The notes: a model not told the origin generated them from the sequence alone. Shown: positions 18,702-27,600, counted from the first letter of the stretch. The stretch is 64,000 nt of DNA from Oleispira sp963933055 (GCA_963933055.1 CAWVSY010000010.1:1-64000), one strand, 5' to 3'. Translations and numbers: made by a program.

Positions 18702-18812
18702 ATGGGTGTTGGTAGAGCAAATATGGGAGGCATGGAAGCCGAGCTTAAGTCTACATGGATGTATTTACGACGTTTTGCGGCACTAATACCCAGTCATGAA
18801 TCGTTAATCTAG
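18702..18812 (+). repeat. Possible dispersed intergenic repeat copy
   Basis: The stretch around 18723-18780 (GGGAGGCATGGAAGCC, then CTACATGGATGTATTTACGA, then CGTTTTGCGGC) resembles, from memory, a short intergenic element seen in many gammaproteobacterial genomes (GGCATGGATGCC ... CATGGATGTATTTACGGCG). A 36-codon frame (18702-18812) runs through it but lacks a well-placed ribosome-binding site. Only one copy is seen in this window. Confidence 0.35.
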
Positions 18813-18839
18813 GTTCTAAGTGCTAAGTAGAGATTAATT

Positions 18840-19154
18840 ATGGAAGTGCGTAAGTTAACCGCTGAAGAATTTGCAGCAACTAAAATTGGTAAGCCTGAAA
18901 AGATCGAAGCGGGTGAGCCGTTATTTGATTTTTGGGGCTATGTGGAAGCTATCCCCGCTGAAGATTTTGGTACGTACGACTGCACGGCAGGCGTCGTCGG
19001 GCATGTGTATCGTATGGAAGATAAATACGAGCATGTATTAATACAATCTCAGTACGCCGAAATCGCTATGGTATTGGTATTGGATTTAGCCAAAAAAGAA
19101 GTCTATGGTCATTATCTACTAGATATTCGTCCACGCGGGAATCCTGTTATTTAA
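18840..19154 (+). CDS. Conserved-looking hypothetical protein
   Basis: This 104-residue acidic soluble protein begins MEVRKLTAEEFAATK and has alternating strands: LFDFWGYVEAIP, then HVYRMEDKYEHVLIQSQ, then AMVLVLDLAKKEVYGHYLLDI. I do not recognise the family with confidence. It overlaps the start of the following membrane protein by one base (TAATG), so the two are translationally coupled. No signal peptide or catalytic motif is evident. Confidence 0.7.
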   Translation: MEVRKLTAEEFAATKIGKPEKIEAGEPLFDFWGYVEAIPAEDFGTYDCTAGVVGHVYRMEDKYEHVLIQSQYAEIAMVLVLDLAKKEVYGHYLLDIRPRGNPVI

Positions 19155-19804
19155 TGAATACTCTTGCATTCTCAATCGAAAATTACGCGCTTGTTACTTA
19201 TTGGTTAGGCATGGCCGCAGTTGCCGCAATGGCGGGGGCTTCAGTCGTTGAATCGGGGGCTAAGCAGTTTGATTTATTTGGCGTGATTGTGATTGCGCTG
19301 GCGGCGTCATTAGGGGGTGGCTCTTTGCGAGATATGCTACTTGATCGTCCAGTATTTTGGATCGCCGATGAACTGTATTTATTAATCGCTATTATGGCTG
19401 CCGTGAGTGTTTTCTTTCTTGCGCGTTGGCTAGTCATGCCTGTGCGAGCATTTTTGATTTTAGATGCTATTGGCTTGGCTCTTTTCAGTATTATGGGAAC
19501 CCATGCGGCATTAGTATTGGGTACATCGTGGTTGGTGGCAAGCTTTACGGGGGTTATCACGGGTGTGATGGGCGGCGTTTTTCGAGACGTTCTGTGCAAT
19601 GAAGACCCTTGGGTATTTCGCAGTCCTTTGTTTGCCACCGCATCTTGGTTAGGGTGTTGGTTATATATTTTAATGGTTGAATATAATGTCGGTGAGCTGG
19701 CGGCAAATTTAATTGCCAGTACCAGCATCTTATTAATTCGCCTATATGCATTACGTAAAGGCGTGAACTTGCCTCGCTTCAGAGAAAAAATTAAACGACT
19801 TTGA
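19154..19804 (+). CDS. TRIC cation channel family protein (YicG/UPF0126)
   Basis: This 216-residue membrane protein has seven hydrophobic segments and the tandem glycine motifs of the family: GGGSLRDMLLDRPVFW in the first half and GVMGGVFRDVLCNEDPWVF in the second. Bacterial UPF0126 proteins share the fold of animal TRIC channels; amino-acid or cation permeation has been proposed and the physiological substrate is open. It is coupled to the small soluble protein upstream. Confidence 0.88.
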   Translation: MNTLAFSIENYALVTYWLGMAAVAAMAGASVVESGAKQFDLFGVIVIALAASLGGGSLRDMLLDRPVFWIADELYLLIAIMAAVSVFFLARWLVMPVRAFLILDAIGLALFSIMGTHAALVLGTSWLVASFTGVITGVMGGVFRDVLCNEDPWVFRSPLFATASWLGCWLYILMVEYNVGELAANLIASTSILLIRLYALRKGVNLPRFREKIKRL

Positions 19805-19869
19805 TATTAACCGCTTTAATTGCGTCGTTTAATTTCTTGTTTTCGTGAATGTGCGATTAACTTCTGTGA

Positions 19870-19911
19870 TTATTACTTCAGTATCAGCTCGGCTTATTAT
19901 TGAAGTAATAA
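19870..19911. terminator. Stem-loop between convergent TRIC and EIIC-EAL genes
   Basis: TTATTACTTCA (19870-19880) pairs perfectly with TGAAGTAATAA (19901-19911). The right arm lies in the last codons of the EIIC-EAL gene. There is no clear U tract. Confidence 0.45.
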
Positions 19912-21926
19912 GCGATGAAGTCATCGCGCTTAATGGGCATGCTAAAATAAGCTCCCTGAAATTGATCGCAGCCTAGTTGCGTAAGCTGTTCGAATTGTGC
20001 TTCATTCTCGACCCATTCGGCGACTAATTTTCCATCTATAGAAACTGTTAGCGATGTTAGGCTGCGAATGACTTCTTTAATGATGTTGCTATTCAAAACG
20101 TCTTTAACAATGCAGCCATCTAATTTTATTGTATTTACTTTAAATGAACTTAGGTATTTTAAAGAAGTATATCCCATACCAAAATCATCAACAGCAATTG
20201 AAATACCTTTGTTAGACAGCATCGAAATGCCTTCAATGATGTTATCGGTTAGTTGAAGGCGCTGGCTTTCGGTTATTTCTAATTCAATGTCATTAAACGG
20301 AATGCCGTACTGCTCTATTTTTGCGATAAAGTTGTTGAAAAAGTCAGGTTGGGTTAGCTCAAGTGGAGATACATTAATTGCGATCTGAAGATGTTTGATT
20401 CCAGCACGGTTCATCAACTGCATGTCTTTCATGCAGCGTTCCTGTACCCAGCTTCCAATGGTATGAATGTAATCGTCTGTTTCTGCAATATTAATAAAAA
20501 TGCAAGGTGGGATATTTCCCAGTTCAGGGTGCTGCCAACGAATCAGTGCCTCGCTGCCAGTTATGGTTTTCAATGTATTGACTTTGGCTTGATAGTGCAT
20601 TGAAAAATATTCGTCCCCAAGTTGATTTTTCAGGTCGAGCTGCAGTTTGTGGCAAAATTTTGCGAGGGGATTTTGCTGTTTAAGGAGTGTGTGAAAGTTA
20701 AGCTCTGGGTCGCACAAATCTTGAATCATTTTTTCAATAGTGCATTGCTGTTGACTATTAATCTTTGCTTCATATTTTTTAACAAACGGCCAGTAGATGG
20801 ATGCAGCAATGAGTATTAAAACAAACTGAGTGGCAGTGCCTGCGATACCACCATTTAAATAACCAGAAATCAATACCGGAGTATTCCAAGAAGTTAAGCT
20901 CGGGTCTAAAGAAAGATAGCCCATTTCCATAAGTGCTCGGGCGATATTATTGGTTATTAAGGGGGTAAGTATAAAAGGCAGAATTAAATAACGATTTAAT
21001 ACAATTGGGAGGCCAAATATTAATAATTCATTAATGTTGAACAAGCTTGGGATTGCTGCATAGCCGCCCAATTTTTTATGGAACGTATTCTTTGAAAATA
21101 ATAAGCATATGATTAATCCAAGGGTGCTACCTGATCCGCCTATATGTGCATAGGTATCAAAGAAGTGTCGTGAATATACTGCCGTGTTTGAAGTGCTATA
21201 AATAAGTTCAGGATTAATTTCGATTACGGCTGACGGGTGTATTCCTAAAAGCCAGACCATTTGATTAATAATAATGAACCCAATGCCTTGAATAACGCTA
21301 AGGCCAAGCTGTGAATCTACTTCTCCTATAAGGTGGGGAATTAAATAACTGAAAGCGTTATTGTTTGCCAGTGTCACCGAATAAAGTGTTAGTAGTAAAA
21401 AAGGGACTAGGATTGCTGGAAAGCAGGCGCGAATGGCTGTGTGTATCTCATTATCGACTTCAAATTGTAAAAAGCTAAAGCGTTGATATTTATTATTGTA
21501 AAATAAGACAACCAGCTCAGTACTAATAATGGCGGTTATAATGGCTTTCGCGATGCTTTCGACACCTAAGAAATCAAATGCATCGTTGCCATAATCTATG
21601 GCGATAATGCCAATAAAACAGACCATTGATATAATGGTATTAATAATTGATGAATAGTGTAGCTGGTAGTGTATTTTATAAAAACTATTAAGTTTGTAAC
21701 TGACGCCAAGCGTTAAAATAAGCGCCATAACCGTATAGCTAGATTGGTACAGCCAAGAAGCAAGTTGTAATAAGTTTTGCTGTTTCGCAATGCTGGATGA
21801 TAACGGTGGAAGTTGTAAGATAGAGAGCGCTATTGAGCCTAGAATGATGACAGGCAAGATTAAAATAAAGCCTTGTTGTGCAGACGTTAGCCAGATTGAT
21901 AATTTGTTTTTTACACATGTTGGCAT
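19884..21926 (-). CDS. PTS EIIC (cellobiose-type) fused to EAL phosphodiesterase domain
   Basis: This 680-residue fusion has residues about 1-395 as a polytopic PTS EIIC domain of the lactose/cellobiose group. It retains the equivalents of the catalytic His (GIH, H230) and Glu (FNINELLIFG, E300) known from ChbC. Residues about 420-675 are an EAL domain with E459 (SEALIRW), N518 (INVS), E550 (EITES), D580-D581 (DDFG), K601, E637 (VAEWVE) and Q657, so c-di-GMP hydrolysis is plausible. No EIIA or EIIB gene is nearby. I infer a membrane sensor linking sugar binding or transport to c-di-GMP. No ribosome-binding site is obvious at the ATG. Confidence 0.87.
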   Translation of the reverse strand: MPTCVKNKLSIWLTSAQQGFILILPVIILGSIALSILQLPPLSSSIAKQQNLLQLASWLYQSSYTVMALILTLGVSYKLNSFYKIHYQLHYSSIINTIISMVCFIGIIAIDYGNDAFDFLGVESIAKAIITAIISTELVVLFYNNKYQRFSFLQFEVDNEIHTAIRACFPAILVPFLLLTLYSVTLANNNAFSYLIPHLIGEVDSQLGLSVIQGIGFIIINQMVWLLGIHPSAVIEINPELIYSTSNTAVYSRHFFDTYAHIGGSGSTLGLIICLLFSKNTFHKKLGGYAAIPSLFNINELLIFGLPIVLNRYLILPFILTPLITNNIARALMEMGYLSLDPSLTSWNTPVLISGYLNGGIAGTATQFVLILIAASIYWPFVKKYEAKINSQQQCTIEKMIQDLCDPELNFHTLLKQQNPLAKFCHKLQLDLKNQLGDEYFSMHYQAKVNTLKTITGSEALIRWQHPELGNIPPCIFINIAETDDYIHTIGSWVQERCMKDMQLMNRAGIKHLQIAINVSPLELTQPDFFNNFIAKIEQYGIPFNDIELEITESQRLQLTDNIIEGISMLSNKGISIAVDDFGMGYTSLKYLSSFKVNTIKLDGCIVKDVLNSNIIKEVIRSLTSLTVSIDGKLVAEWVENEAQFEQLTQLGCDQFQGAYFSMPIKRDDFIAYYFNNKPS

Positions 21927-22073
21927 AACGTTAGCATAGTCTCTTGATATACAGAGTTAAAAAGGAGCGGTGAAGTGGTCGTAATGATTATTTATCATCG
22001 CTATGTAAAGAGTTTAGTATAAATTTTCAGTGCAATTAAACGAAATTAAAATTGATTAGGTGAAGGAGAAAGC

Positions 22074-22760
22074 ATGAAGAATGTTGTTATTACAGGGGCT
22101 AATCGAGGGATTGGTCTAGAGCTTGCGAAACATTACCGCAATTTAGATTATACCGTTATCGGTATTTGTCGAGAGTCTTCAGAAGAGCTTGATGATCTTG
22201 CCGATATGGTCATCAGTGATATTGATGTGCGTTCAGAAGATTCCATTGCCATGGTGGCTGAGGTTTTAGCACAAACGTTAATAAGCTCTGATTCTGGTCA
22301 GAAGATTGATATCTTAATCAATAATGCCGGTATTTTTACCAATGAAACGCTTGAAGAGATGGATTTTGATAATATTCAGACTCAGATGGAAATCAATGCG
22401 ATCGCGCCTTTGCGTATAACCCATGCTTTTCAAAGCATGCTGTGGGAAGACAGTAAGGTTGCGATGATTACCAGCCGTATGGGCTCTATTAGCGATAATG
22501 GTTCTGGTGCTTATTATGGTTACCGCGCGTCAAAGGCGGCATTAAATGCATTTTCTAAGTCTTTGGCAATTGATCTAAAACCCAAAGGTGTCGCTATCGC
22601 GTTATTGCATCCTGGCTTTGTGCAGACGCGCATGGTTGGTTTCAATGGTGATATCACGCCAGCGCAGGCGGCGAGTGGTTTAGCTGAGCGTATTGAGGAA
22701 CTCACGCTGGCTACCAGTGGTGGTTTTTGGCATTCCAATGGCGAAGCTTTGCCTTGGTAG
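22074..22760 (+). CDS. SDR family oxidoreductase
   Basis: This 228-residue short-chain dehydrogenase resembles the C-factor (CsgA)/sniffer-like group: VVITGANRGIGLELAKHYR at the N-terminus, a basic residue after beta-2 (GICRES, favouring NADPH), INNAGIF, Ser in MITSRMGSIS, and YRASK (Tyr/Lys). The family acts on carbonyls or lipid-derived substrates; no precise reaction can be inferred. GAAGGAGAAAGC precedes the ATG. It is a single gene, convergent with nnrS across a perfect hairpin. Confidence 0.88.
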   Translation: MKNVVITGANRGIGLELAKHYRNLDYTVIGICRESSEELDDLADMVISDIDVRSEDSIAMVAEVLAQTLISSDSGQKIDILINNAGIFTNETLEEMDFDNIQTQMEINAIAPLRITHAFQSMLWEDSKVAMITSRMGSISDNGSGAYYGYRASKAALNAFSKSLAIDLKPKGVAIALLHPGFVQTRMVGFNGDITPAQAASGLAERIEELTLATSGGFWHSNGEALPW

Positions 22761-22767
22761 TAGAAAT

Positions 22768-22808
22768 ATTCGATAGCAGGGCCGTCGATGAGTGCGCTGC
22801 TATCGAAT
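22768..22808. terminator. Bidirectional terminator hairpin
   Basis: A 12-bp perfect stem (ATTCGATAGCAG with CTGCTATCGAAT, 17-nt loop) lies between the convergent SDR and nnrS genes, with AT-rich tails on both sides. Confidence 0.7.
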
Positions 22809-22828
22809 CTATTTATTAGGCTAGATGA

Positions 22829-24025
22829 TTAGCCTGGGCGGCCATCAGGACGCGGTTTAATTAAAATAGGAAAGTAGTGAAATAGGAAGACGGTCATTGC
22901 CAAAATAACCAGAATTAACGTCGCCAAGTAGCCGATTATTGACGGCTGAATAATGCGGATCAGCGTTGCGATTTGAAGTGCAATAAAGGCCAGTGCTATG
23001 CCTTTTAGCGCTAATATGGGACGCCCAGTATGACCTAAGCCGACCCTTGCCATCATACTGACAATCATGGTTAATAGCCCACCGAGGGTGATTGCATGCA
23101 GCCAAGGCAAAGGCTGCTCAATAATGAAACTTAATGATAATAAAACATAGCCAATAATGATCCATGCAAACGCACAATAAAGAGACCAAAGCATGGGCTC
23201 AGTAGATACCCCTCGACGATAGAATAGGTACAAGCGGTAGCTTTGTGTGCCAGCGGCAATGAGTGCAATAAATGCGGTGATTACATGCAGCCAGAAATGC
23301 TGACCCAATAGGGTTGTGGTTAAAAAACTGGGTATCAGCAACCAGCTTGCTAACATCGACGTTTTTAATAGTGTGCTAGGAATAATAGGCGGAGGTGTTT
23401 GCAGACGTGCCCGAGTGAAAAAGGGTAAGACTCTGCCTGATACCCACAGTGTCATAGCGGCCATCGCGAGCACAGAAGCTTGCATCAAGAGTGTTATGTA
23501 TTGCGGTGCTAATACTAAAAGTGCATGAAAAAAGAATTGCATCAATGCGAAGACAATCATTAAACCGACAAAAGGCCAGTTGTGTCTCTGGCTGCCTTTA
23601 CCGTTGTCTCTTTCTCCACCACGTAAGGTTTGAGCTAAACCCAGTGCGGCCAATAAGGGTGTAAGACCATCCAGTAGGGCTATGAGTACAACCGGTACCG
23701 TCGGCATAAACCATGCGATTCGAGTCATTAGCCAGCTGGCAATTAATATTTTAATAAAGTTTGATGAAACCCCACTTTGACCTGCCCAGTTGCGTGACGC
23801 GGTCAATAAAAACCCAATCGCAATAGCCTGTACAAAACCAAAAATCATTTCATGGCTGTGCCAGTTAAACCAACCGCTGTAGGGTTGGTAGTGACCGATG
23901 ATCGTTGGTAGTGCATTGGAGAGAACGAGCGCCCATAATATGAGCGCAACCGTGATAAAAATACTTGCGCCTAGGAAGAAAGGGCGAAAGGCAATTTGCC
24001 AAAGAGGCGAGTGAGAGTCGGGCAT
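22829..24025 (-). CDS. nnrS: NnrS family heme/copper membrane protein
   Basis: This 398-residue protein has about twelve membrane segments and the NnrS signatures: FRPFFLGAS at the start, GWFNWHSHEMIFGF (metal/heme His), FLLTASRNW, HALLV, LHAITLGGLLTMIVSMMARVGLGHTGR near the end. NnrS binds heme and copper and lessens nitrosative stress in other bacteria. No denitrification genes are in the window. A partial FNR/DNR-like site lies upstream. Confidence 0.9.
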   Translation of the reverse strand: MPDSHSPLWQIAFRPFFLGASIFITVALILWALVLSNALPTIIGHYQPYSGWFNWHSHEMIFGFVQAIAIGFLLTASRNWAGQSGVSSNFIKILIASWLMTRIAWFMPTVPVVLIALLDGLTPLLAALGLAQTLRGGERDNGKGSQRHNWPFVGLMIVFALMQFFFHALLVLAPQYITLLMQASVLAMAAMTLWVSGRVLPFFTRARLQTPPPIIPSTLLKTSMLASWLLIPSFLTTTLLGQHFWLHVITAFIALIAAGTQSYRLYLFYRRGVSTEPMLWSLYCAFAWIIIGYVLLSLSFIIEQPLPWLHAITLGGLLTMIVSMMARVGLGHTGRPILALKGIALAFIALQIATLIRIIQPSIIGYLATLILVILAMTVFLFHYFPILIKPRPDGRPG

Positions 24026-24109
24026 TATTTTTCCAGATTAATTACTGTCATTAATTGCTATGATAGATAAGCGCTGTGCATCACTATATACCAGTTTATT
24101 GCATGCTAA

Positions 24110-24123
24110 TTGATATATCGCAA
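24110..24123. promoter_or_regulatory. Possible degenerate FNR/DNR box upstream of nnrS
   Basis: TTGATATATCGCAA has one perfect half site (TTGAT) and one degenerate half (CGCAA instead of ATCAA). It is about 85-98 bp upstream of the nnrS start, a plausible -41.5 position. It is weak and may be chance. Confidence 0.25.
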
Positions 24124-24148
24124 TGGCAAATACCCTAAAGCAGATCTC

Positions 24149-24706
24149 ATGATAAAAGTATTTATGGCTAATCGGCCACCACTAGCAGAGTATCAGAATG
24201 TTGCAGAGACCTGTGCGCTGAGCTTTGGTGAAATAGCACGAGTCACAGCAGAAACCGGCAATCATTGGCGTAAAGTTTTTAATGTGTATGCTAAATTCAT
24301 CTATTCACTCGGGTTAGCGGCGGATAATCACGATGTCTTACGGTATAAAACTTGGCAGCAATATCGGGATAACAAACTATTGCAGGCGGATAGCCAGACT
24401 CAGCTTCATTTCGATCATCAGGGTTTGTCTAGGGTATTGGCGAATACAGATGGGGGCGCGGTGCGAATTGTCATGGGAAAAGCCTTTGCCGAAAGGGTAC
24501 TTAACAATAGCCAATTAACCTGGTTGGATACGCATTTTGCCATCAATGCCGAATTGGGCATTATTGTTTGTCCTTATTTTGATTATCGCCAGCTATCAAA
24601 TGCGCGAATTGAAATATTAGTGAGTCTTGTTATGTCACTTAACGACGCTGATGCTGGAGTAGATCCTATTATTAACCCCATTATGAATACGATCGACAAT
24701 GATTAA
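24149..24706 (+). CDS. Conserved-looking hypothetical protein
   Basis: 185 residues from the ATG at 24149 (MIKVFMANRPP). A TTG at 24110 would add 13 unlikely residues. It is a soluble alpha/beta protein with segments SFGEIARVTAETGNHWRKVFNVYAK and RIVMGKAFAERVL, and a later LGIIVCPYFDYRQLSNARI resembling a nucleotide- or ligand-binding Rossmann-type ending. I cannot name the family. It overlaps the next gene by eight bases. The two are probably one operon. Confidence 0.7.
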   Translation: MIKVFMANRPPLAEYQNVAETCALSFGEIARVTAETGNHWRKVFNVYAKFIYSLGLAADNHDVLRYKTWQQYRDNKLLQADSQTQLHFDHQGLSRVLANTDGGAVRIVMGKAFAERVLNNSQLTWLDTHFAINAELGIIVCPYFDYRQLSNARIEILVSLVMSLNDADAGVDPIINPIMNTIDND

Positions 24707-25298
24707 ACTGCGTTGCCACCTTTTATGGTTATTACTTGTCTTTGGCGCCTTGCCTTTAACCAGTTATAGCGAGGTTATTCCTTTTGCGGATTTTTCCTTA
24801 GGCTTGAGTGTGCAAACGCTGGACAGCTCTTATGAAGATGATGAAGAGGATAATGATGATGGTACCGTGAGTTATGTCGCAAAAGCGGGCATCGGTTTGC
24901 AGCTATCGTCTTTTATGAGTGTGCAGACAAGTTTGTGGGGTTGGAGTAGTAATAATGATAAATCAAGGGACTCCTCGGACGATGATGATACCTCAAATCT
25001 CACTTTTGAAGGGCTGAGTGTTTCTTTAGAAGCGACCCTTCAGCTTCCTTTTTCTAATGAGCATTCTGATTTTCACAGTGGTCCTTATTATCGCTTCGCC
25101 AAGCAATGTTGGTCAGCGGTATTGTCTGGGCTAGTAAAGCCTTGGTCAGGTCGAGGCTGTAATGATTTACACGCCGTCGGGATAATATTCCCTTCTACTC
25201 ATAGAACGCGAGCGGCATTTTATATTGAAGTCGTACAGACAGAATTTGATGAACTTCAGTCGGATGCTGTGCAAATAGGTGTTAAAGTGCCACTTTAA
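24699..25298 (+). CDS. Putative secreted/outer-membrane beta-rich protein
   Basis: This 199-residue protein has a signal peptide (about 1-24, ending SYS-E) and alternating amphipathic strands such as FADFSLGLSVQTL, VSYVAKAGIGLQLSSFMSVQTSLWG and LSVSLEATLQLPF, fitting a small beta-barrel. Two aspartate-rich stretches (EDDEEDNDD, SSDDDDTS) may be external loops that bind cations. It ends VQIGVKVPL without an aromatic C-terminal residue. The family is unknown. It overlaps the upstream gene. Confidence 0.65.
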   Translation: MIKLRCHLLWLLLVFGALPLTSYSEVIPFADFSLGLSVQTLDSSYEDDEEDNDDGTVSYVAKAGIGLQLSSFMSVQTSLWGWSSNNDKSRDSSDDDDTSNLTFEGLSVSLEATLQLPFSNEHSDFHSGPYYRFAKQCWSAVLSGLVKPWSGRGCNDLHAVGIIFPSTHRTRAAFYIEVVQTEFDELQSDAVQIGVKVPL

Positions 25299-25430
25299 GC
25301 AAAAATAATGCAGGTAATAGCTTTGAATGCTGTCTTATGTGTATGATTATTAGGACTTTTTTTTGCTTTTAGTTAAAATGCACGAAAGAAATACACTCTA
25401 TCAATGACTTTAAATTGAGCACTTTATTCT

Positions 25431-26918
25431 ATGTCTTCACCAAGCGAAGCTGAAATCATTCAGCCGTCTAAACAAATCCCCTTGTGGCTAGCGTTATTTC
25501 CAGTTGCACTTTTAGTGATAATGCTCGGCGGATCTGTTTATTATTTTTCAGATAATTCATCTTATGGTGGAAACCAAATTGCATTATTAATTGCCGCGGC
25601 AGTCGCGGCGGCAATTGGTGTTCGTCTGGGGCATAAATGGATTGATATTGAGCAGGGCATTATTTCAGGTATTGCCAATGCCATGATTGCCGTGCTCATT
25701 TTGCTGGTGGTAGGCTCCTTGATTGGTAGCTGGATGTTGGCGGGTACGGTTCAGAGTCTTATTTATTATGGACTTTTGTTAATCAGTGCTGAGTGGTTTT
25801 ATGCGGCGACGTGCTTGGTGTGCGGTATTGCTGCTATGAGTATTGGCAGTTCATGGACGGTTGCTGGTACCTTGGGTGTTGCTTTCATGGGAATGGCCAT
25901 GGCGATGCAACTGGATCCAGCGATTACTGCTGGGGCGGTTATTTCTGGAGCTTATTTTGGTGATAAATTGTCGCCGTTATCAGATACAACAAATCTAGCA
26001 TCTGCTGTTACAGGCACACCTTTGTTTGTGCATATTCAGAACTTGCTATGGACGACTGTGCCTAGCTTTGTGATTGCGTTGACGATCTTTTTCTTTTTAG
26101 GCAGTGAGTCGACTCTTGAATCTGAGCAGTCAATCCGTGAAACCATGCAAGGACTGGATGCTAACTTCAATATCGGTTTGTACTTATTGATTCCCGTTAT
26201 CTTTGTATTCGGTATGGCTTGGATGCAAATTCCAGCATTACCAACAATCTTTGCTGGTGCGTTAATAGGCGGTTTGTTCGCGGTATTGTTTCAGCCAGAG
26301 GCGATTGGTCGTTTTGCCGTTGACTCGGGTTTCGCAGAAGGTATTTCAGTTGCGGAACAAAATTTACTAGCAGTTTGGAAGGTTTTGTTTGATGGCTACA
26401 GCACAAATACAGGCCAAGATGCACTGGACAGTTTGTTATCGCGTGGTGGCATGAGCAGCATGCTCAATACTGTTTGGCTAATTCTATGTGCGATGGCATT
26501 TGGATCTGTGATGGAGCAAGTAGGTTTGTTGGATCGTATTATTAAGGCAATTTTGAGTTCTGTGGAATCGACTACGGGGTTGATCGTGACAACGGTATTT
26601 ACCTGTATTGGCGCAAATGTCATGACTGCAGATCAGTACATTGCCATCGTACTTCCAGGTCGTATGTATAAGCTTGAATATGAAAAACGTGGACTAGCGT
26701 CGCAAAACTTATCAAGAACACTCGAAGATGCTGCTACGATGACCTCTCCTTTAATTCCGTGGAATACTTGTGGTGCCTATATGGCGGGTACTTTGGGTGT
26801 TGCTACCTTATCTTACCTGCCTTATGCCTTCTTTAACTTGCTAGGCCCGATCTTGTGCATTGCTTTTGCCGTAACGCATTTCCGCATTATTCCTCTTGAA
26901 AAAACTCAAGAAGCTTAA
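25431..26918 (+). CDS. nhaC: Na+/H+ antiporter NhaC family
   Basis: This 495-residue polytopic protein of the NhaC/ion transporter superfamily has about twelve segments. Its signatures are WTVAGTLGVAFMGMA, GAVISGAYFGDKLSPLSDTTNLAS (the conserved acidic transport motif) and LIPWNTCGAYMAGTLGVA near the C-terminus. It exports Na+ in exchange for H+, consistent with a marine sodium economy together with ApbE/NqrM elsewhere in the window. It is a single gene that ends at a hairpin covering the start region of the FKBP gene. No strong ribosome-binding site is seen. Confidence 0.92.
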   Translation: MSSPSEAEIIQPSKQIPLWLALFPVALLVIMLGGSVYYFSDNSSYGGNQIALLIAAAVAAAIGVRLGHKWIDIEQGIISGIANAMIAVLILLVVGSLIGSWMLAGTVQSLIYYGLLLISAEWFYAATCLVCGIAAMSIGSSWTVAGTLGVAFMGMAMAMQLDPAITAGAVISGAYFGDKLSPLSDTTNLASAVTGTPLFVHIQNLLWTTVPSFVIALTIFFFLGSESTLESEQSIRETMQGLDANFNIGLYLLIPVIFVFGMAWMQIPALPTIFAGALIGGLFAVLFQPEAIGRFAVDSGFAEGISVAEQNLLAVWKVLFDGYSTNTGQDALDSLLSRGGMSSMLNTVWLILCAMAFGSVMEQVGLLDRIIKAILSSVESTTGLIVTTVFTCIGANVMTADQYIAIVLPGRMYKLEYEKRGLASQNLSRTLEDAATMTSPLIPWNTCGAYMAGTLGVATLSYLPYAFFNLLGPILCIAFAVTHFRIIPLEKTQEA

Positions 26919-26974
26919 GTCAATCTTTACATCGCTTGACCCAGTGTTTGCAGCAAGTGCCTAGCGCTTCTGTT

Positions 26975-27010
26975 AAAATCCTCTGTAATTAACATTGCAG
27001 GGGATTTTTT
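26975..27010 (+). terminator. Intrinsic terminator overlapping the FKBP ribosome-binding site
   Basis: Arms AAATCCTCTG (26976-26985) and CAGGGGATTT (26998-27007) form a 10-bp stem (one G-U pair) followed by T residues. The GGGGA in the right arm is the ribosome-binding site for the ATG at 27012. Read-through RNA from nhaC would thus both terminate and hide that site. Confidence 0.75.
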
Positions 27011-27011
27011 T

Positions 27012-27494
27012 ATGACGATGACTTTTTTATATGCCGTAATAGGTTTGTTGCTGGCGTATGCTTTATATCGTGCGGTGAGTGGAACCAGTGGTTCAAGTGT
27101 GGCTGGTAATATAGAGCAAGGCGATGCATTTCTGGCAGAAAACAGATCAAAAGACGGTATTCATGAAACCGATTCAGGTTTGCAATACCAGCTTCTTGAA
27201 GAGGGAACTGGCACGGTTCATCCTGGTCCAAAAACAAAGGTATTGGCACATTATCATGGTACGTTAATCGATGGTACGGTATTTGATAGCTCGGTTGAGC
27301 GTGGCCAGCCTTTGAGCTTTGGTCTTAATCAGGTTATTCGCGGTTGGACAGAAGGTCTGCAGCTAATGGTTGAAGGGCAAAAGATGCGCTTATTTATTCC
27401 AAGTAAATTAGCTTATGGTAGTCGACCTGCAGGCAGTATTCCGGGTGGCTCAGTATTAATTTTTGATGTTGAACTGGTTGCCATTCAATCATAA
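27012..27494 (+). CDS. FKBP-type peptidyl-prolyl cis-trans isomerase, membrane-anchored
   Basis: 160 residues. The N-terminal hydrophobic segment (FLYAVIGLLLAYALYRAVSG) looks like an uncleaved anchor, then a short linker and an FKBP domain: YQLLEEGTGTVHPGPKTKVLAHYHGTL, GTVFDSS, RGQPLSFGLNQVIRGWTEGLQLM, KLAYGSRPAGSIPGGSVLIFDVEL. It is closest to FkpA/FklB-type isomerases that help folding in the envelope. An alternative ATG lies two codons in. The start is abutted by the upstream terminator. Confidence 0.9.
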   Translation: MTMTFLYAVIGLLLAYALYRAVSGTSGSSVAGNIEQGDAFLAENRSKDGIHETDSGLQYQLLEEGTGTVHPGPKTKVLAHYHGTLIDGTVFDSSVERGQPLSFGLNQVIRGWTEGLQLMVEGQKMRLFIPSKLAYGSRPAGSIPGGSVLIFDVELVAIQS

Positions 27495-27600
27495 GAAACA
27501 TCCCGCTACTTGAAATTAGTAGTGGCACCCTTATTATTTAACGAATAGTATCTAACTAACAATTAATTAAGTATTTGTACATTAATCAATGGAGAGACAA

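Noticed and set aside
18702..18812. 36-codon frame starting ATGGGTGTTGG
   Set aside because: No ribosome-binding site at the right distance, and the sequence looks like a dispersed repeat.
19198..19728. 176-codon frame antisense to the TRIC gene
   Set aside because: Mirror of a membrane protein gene with biased composition and no ribosome-binding site.
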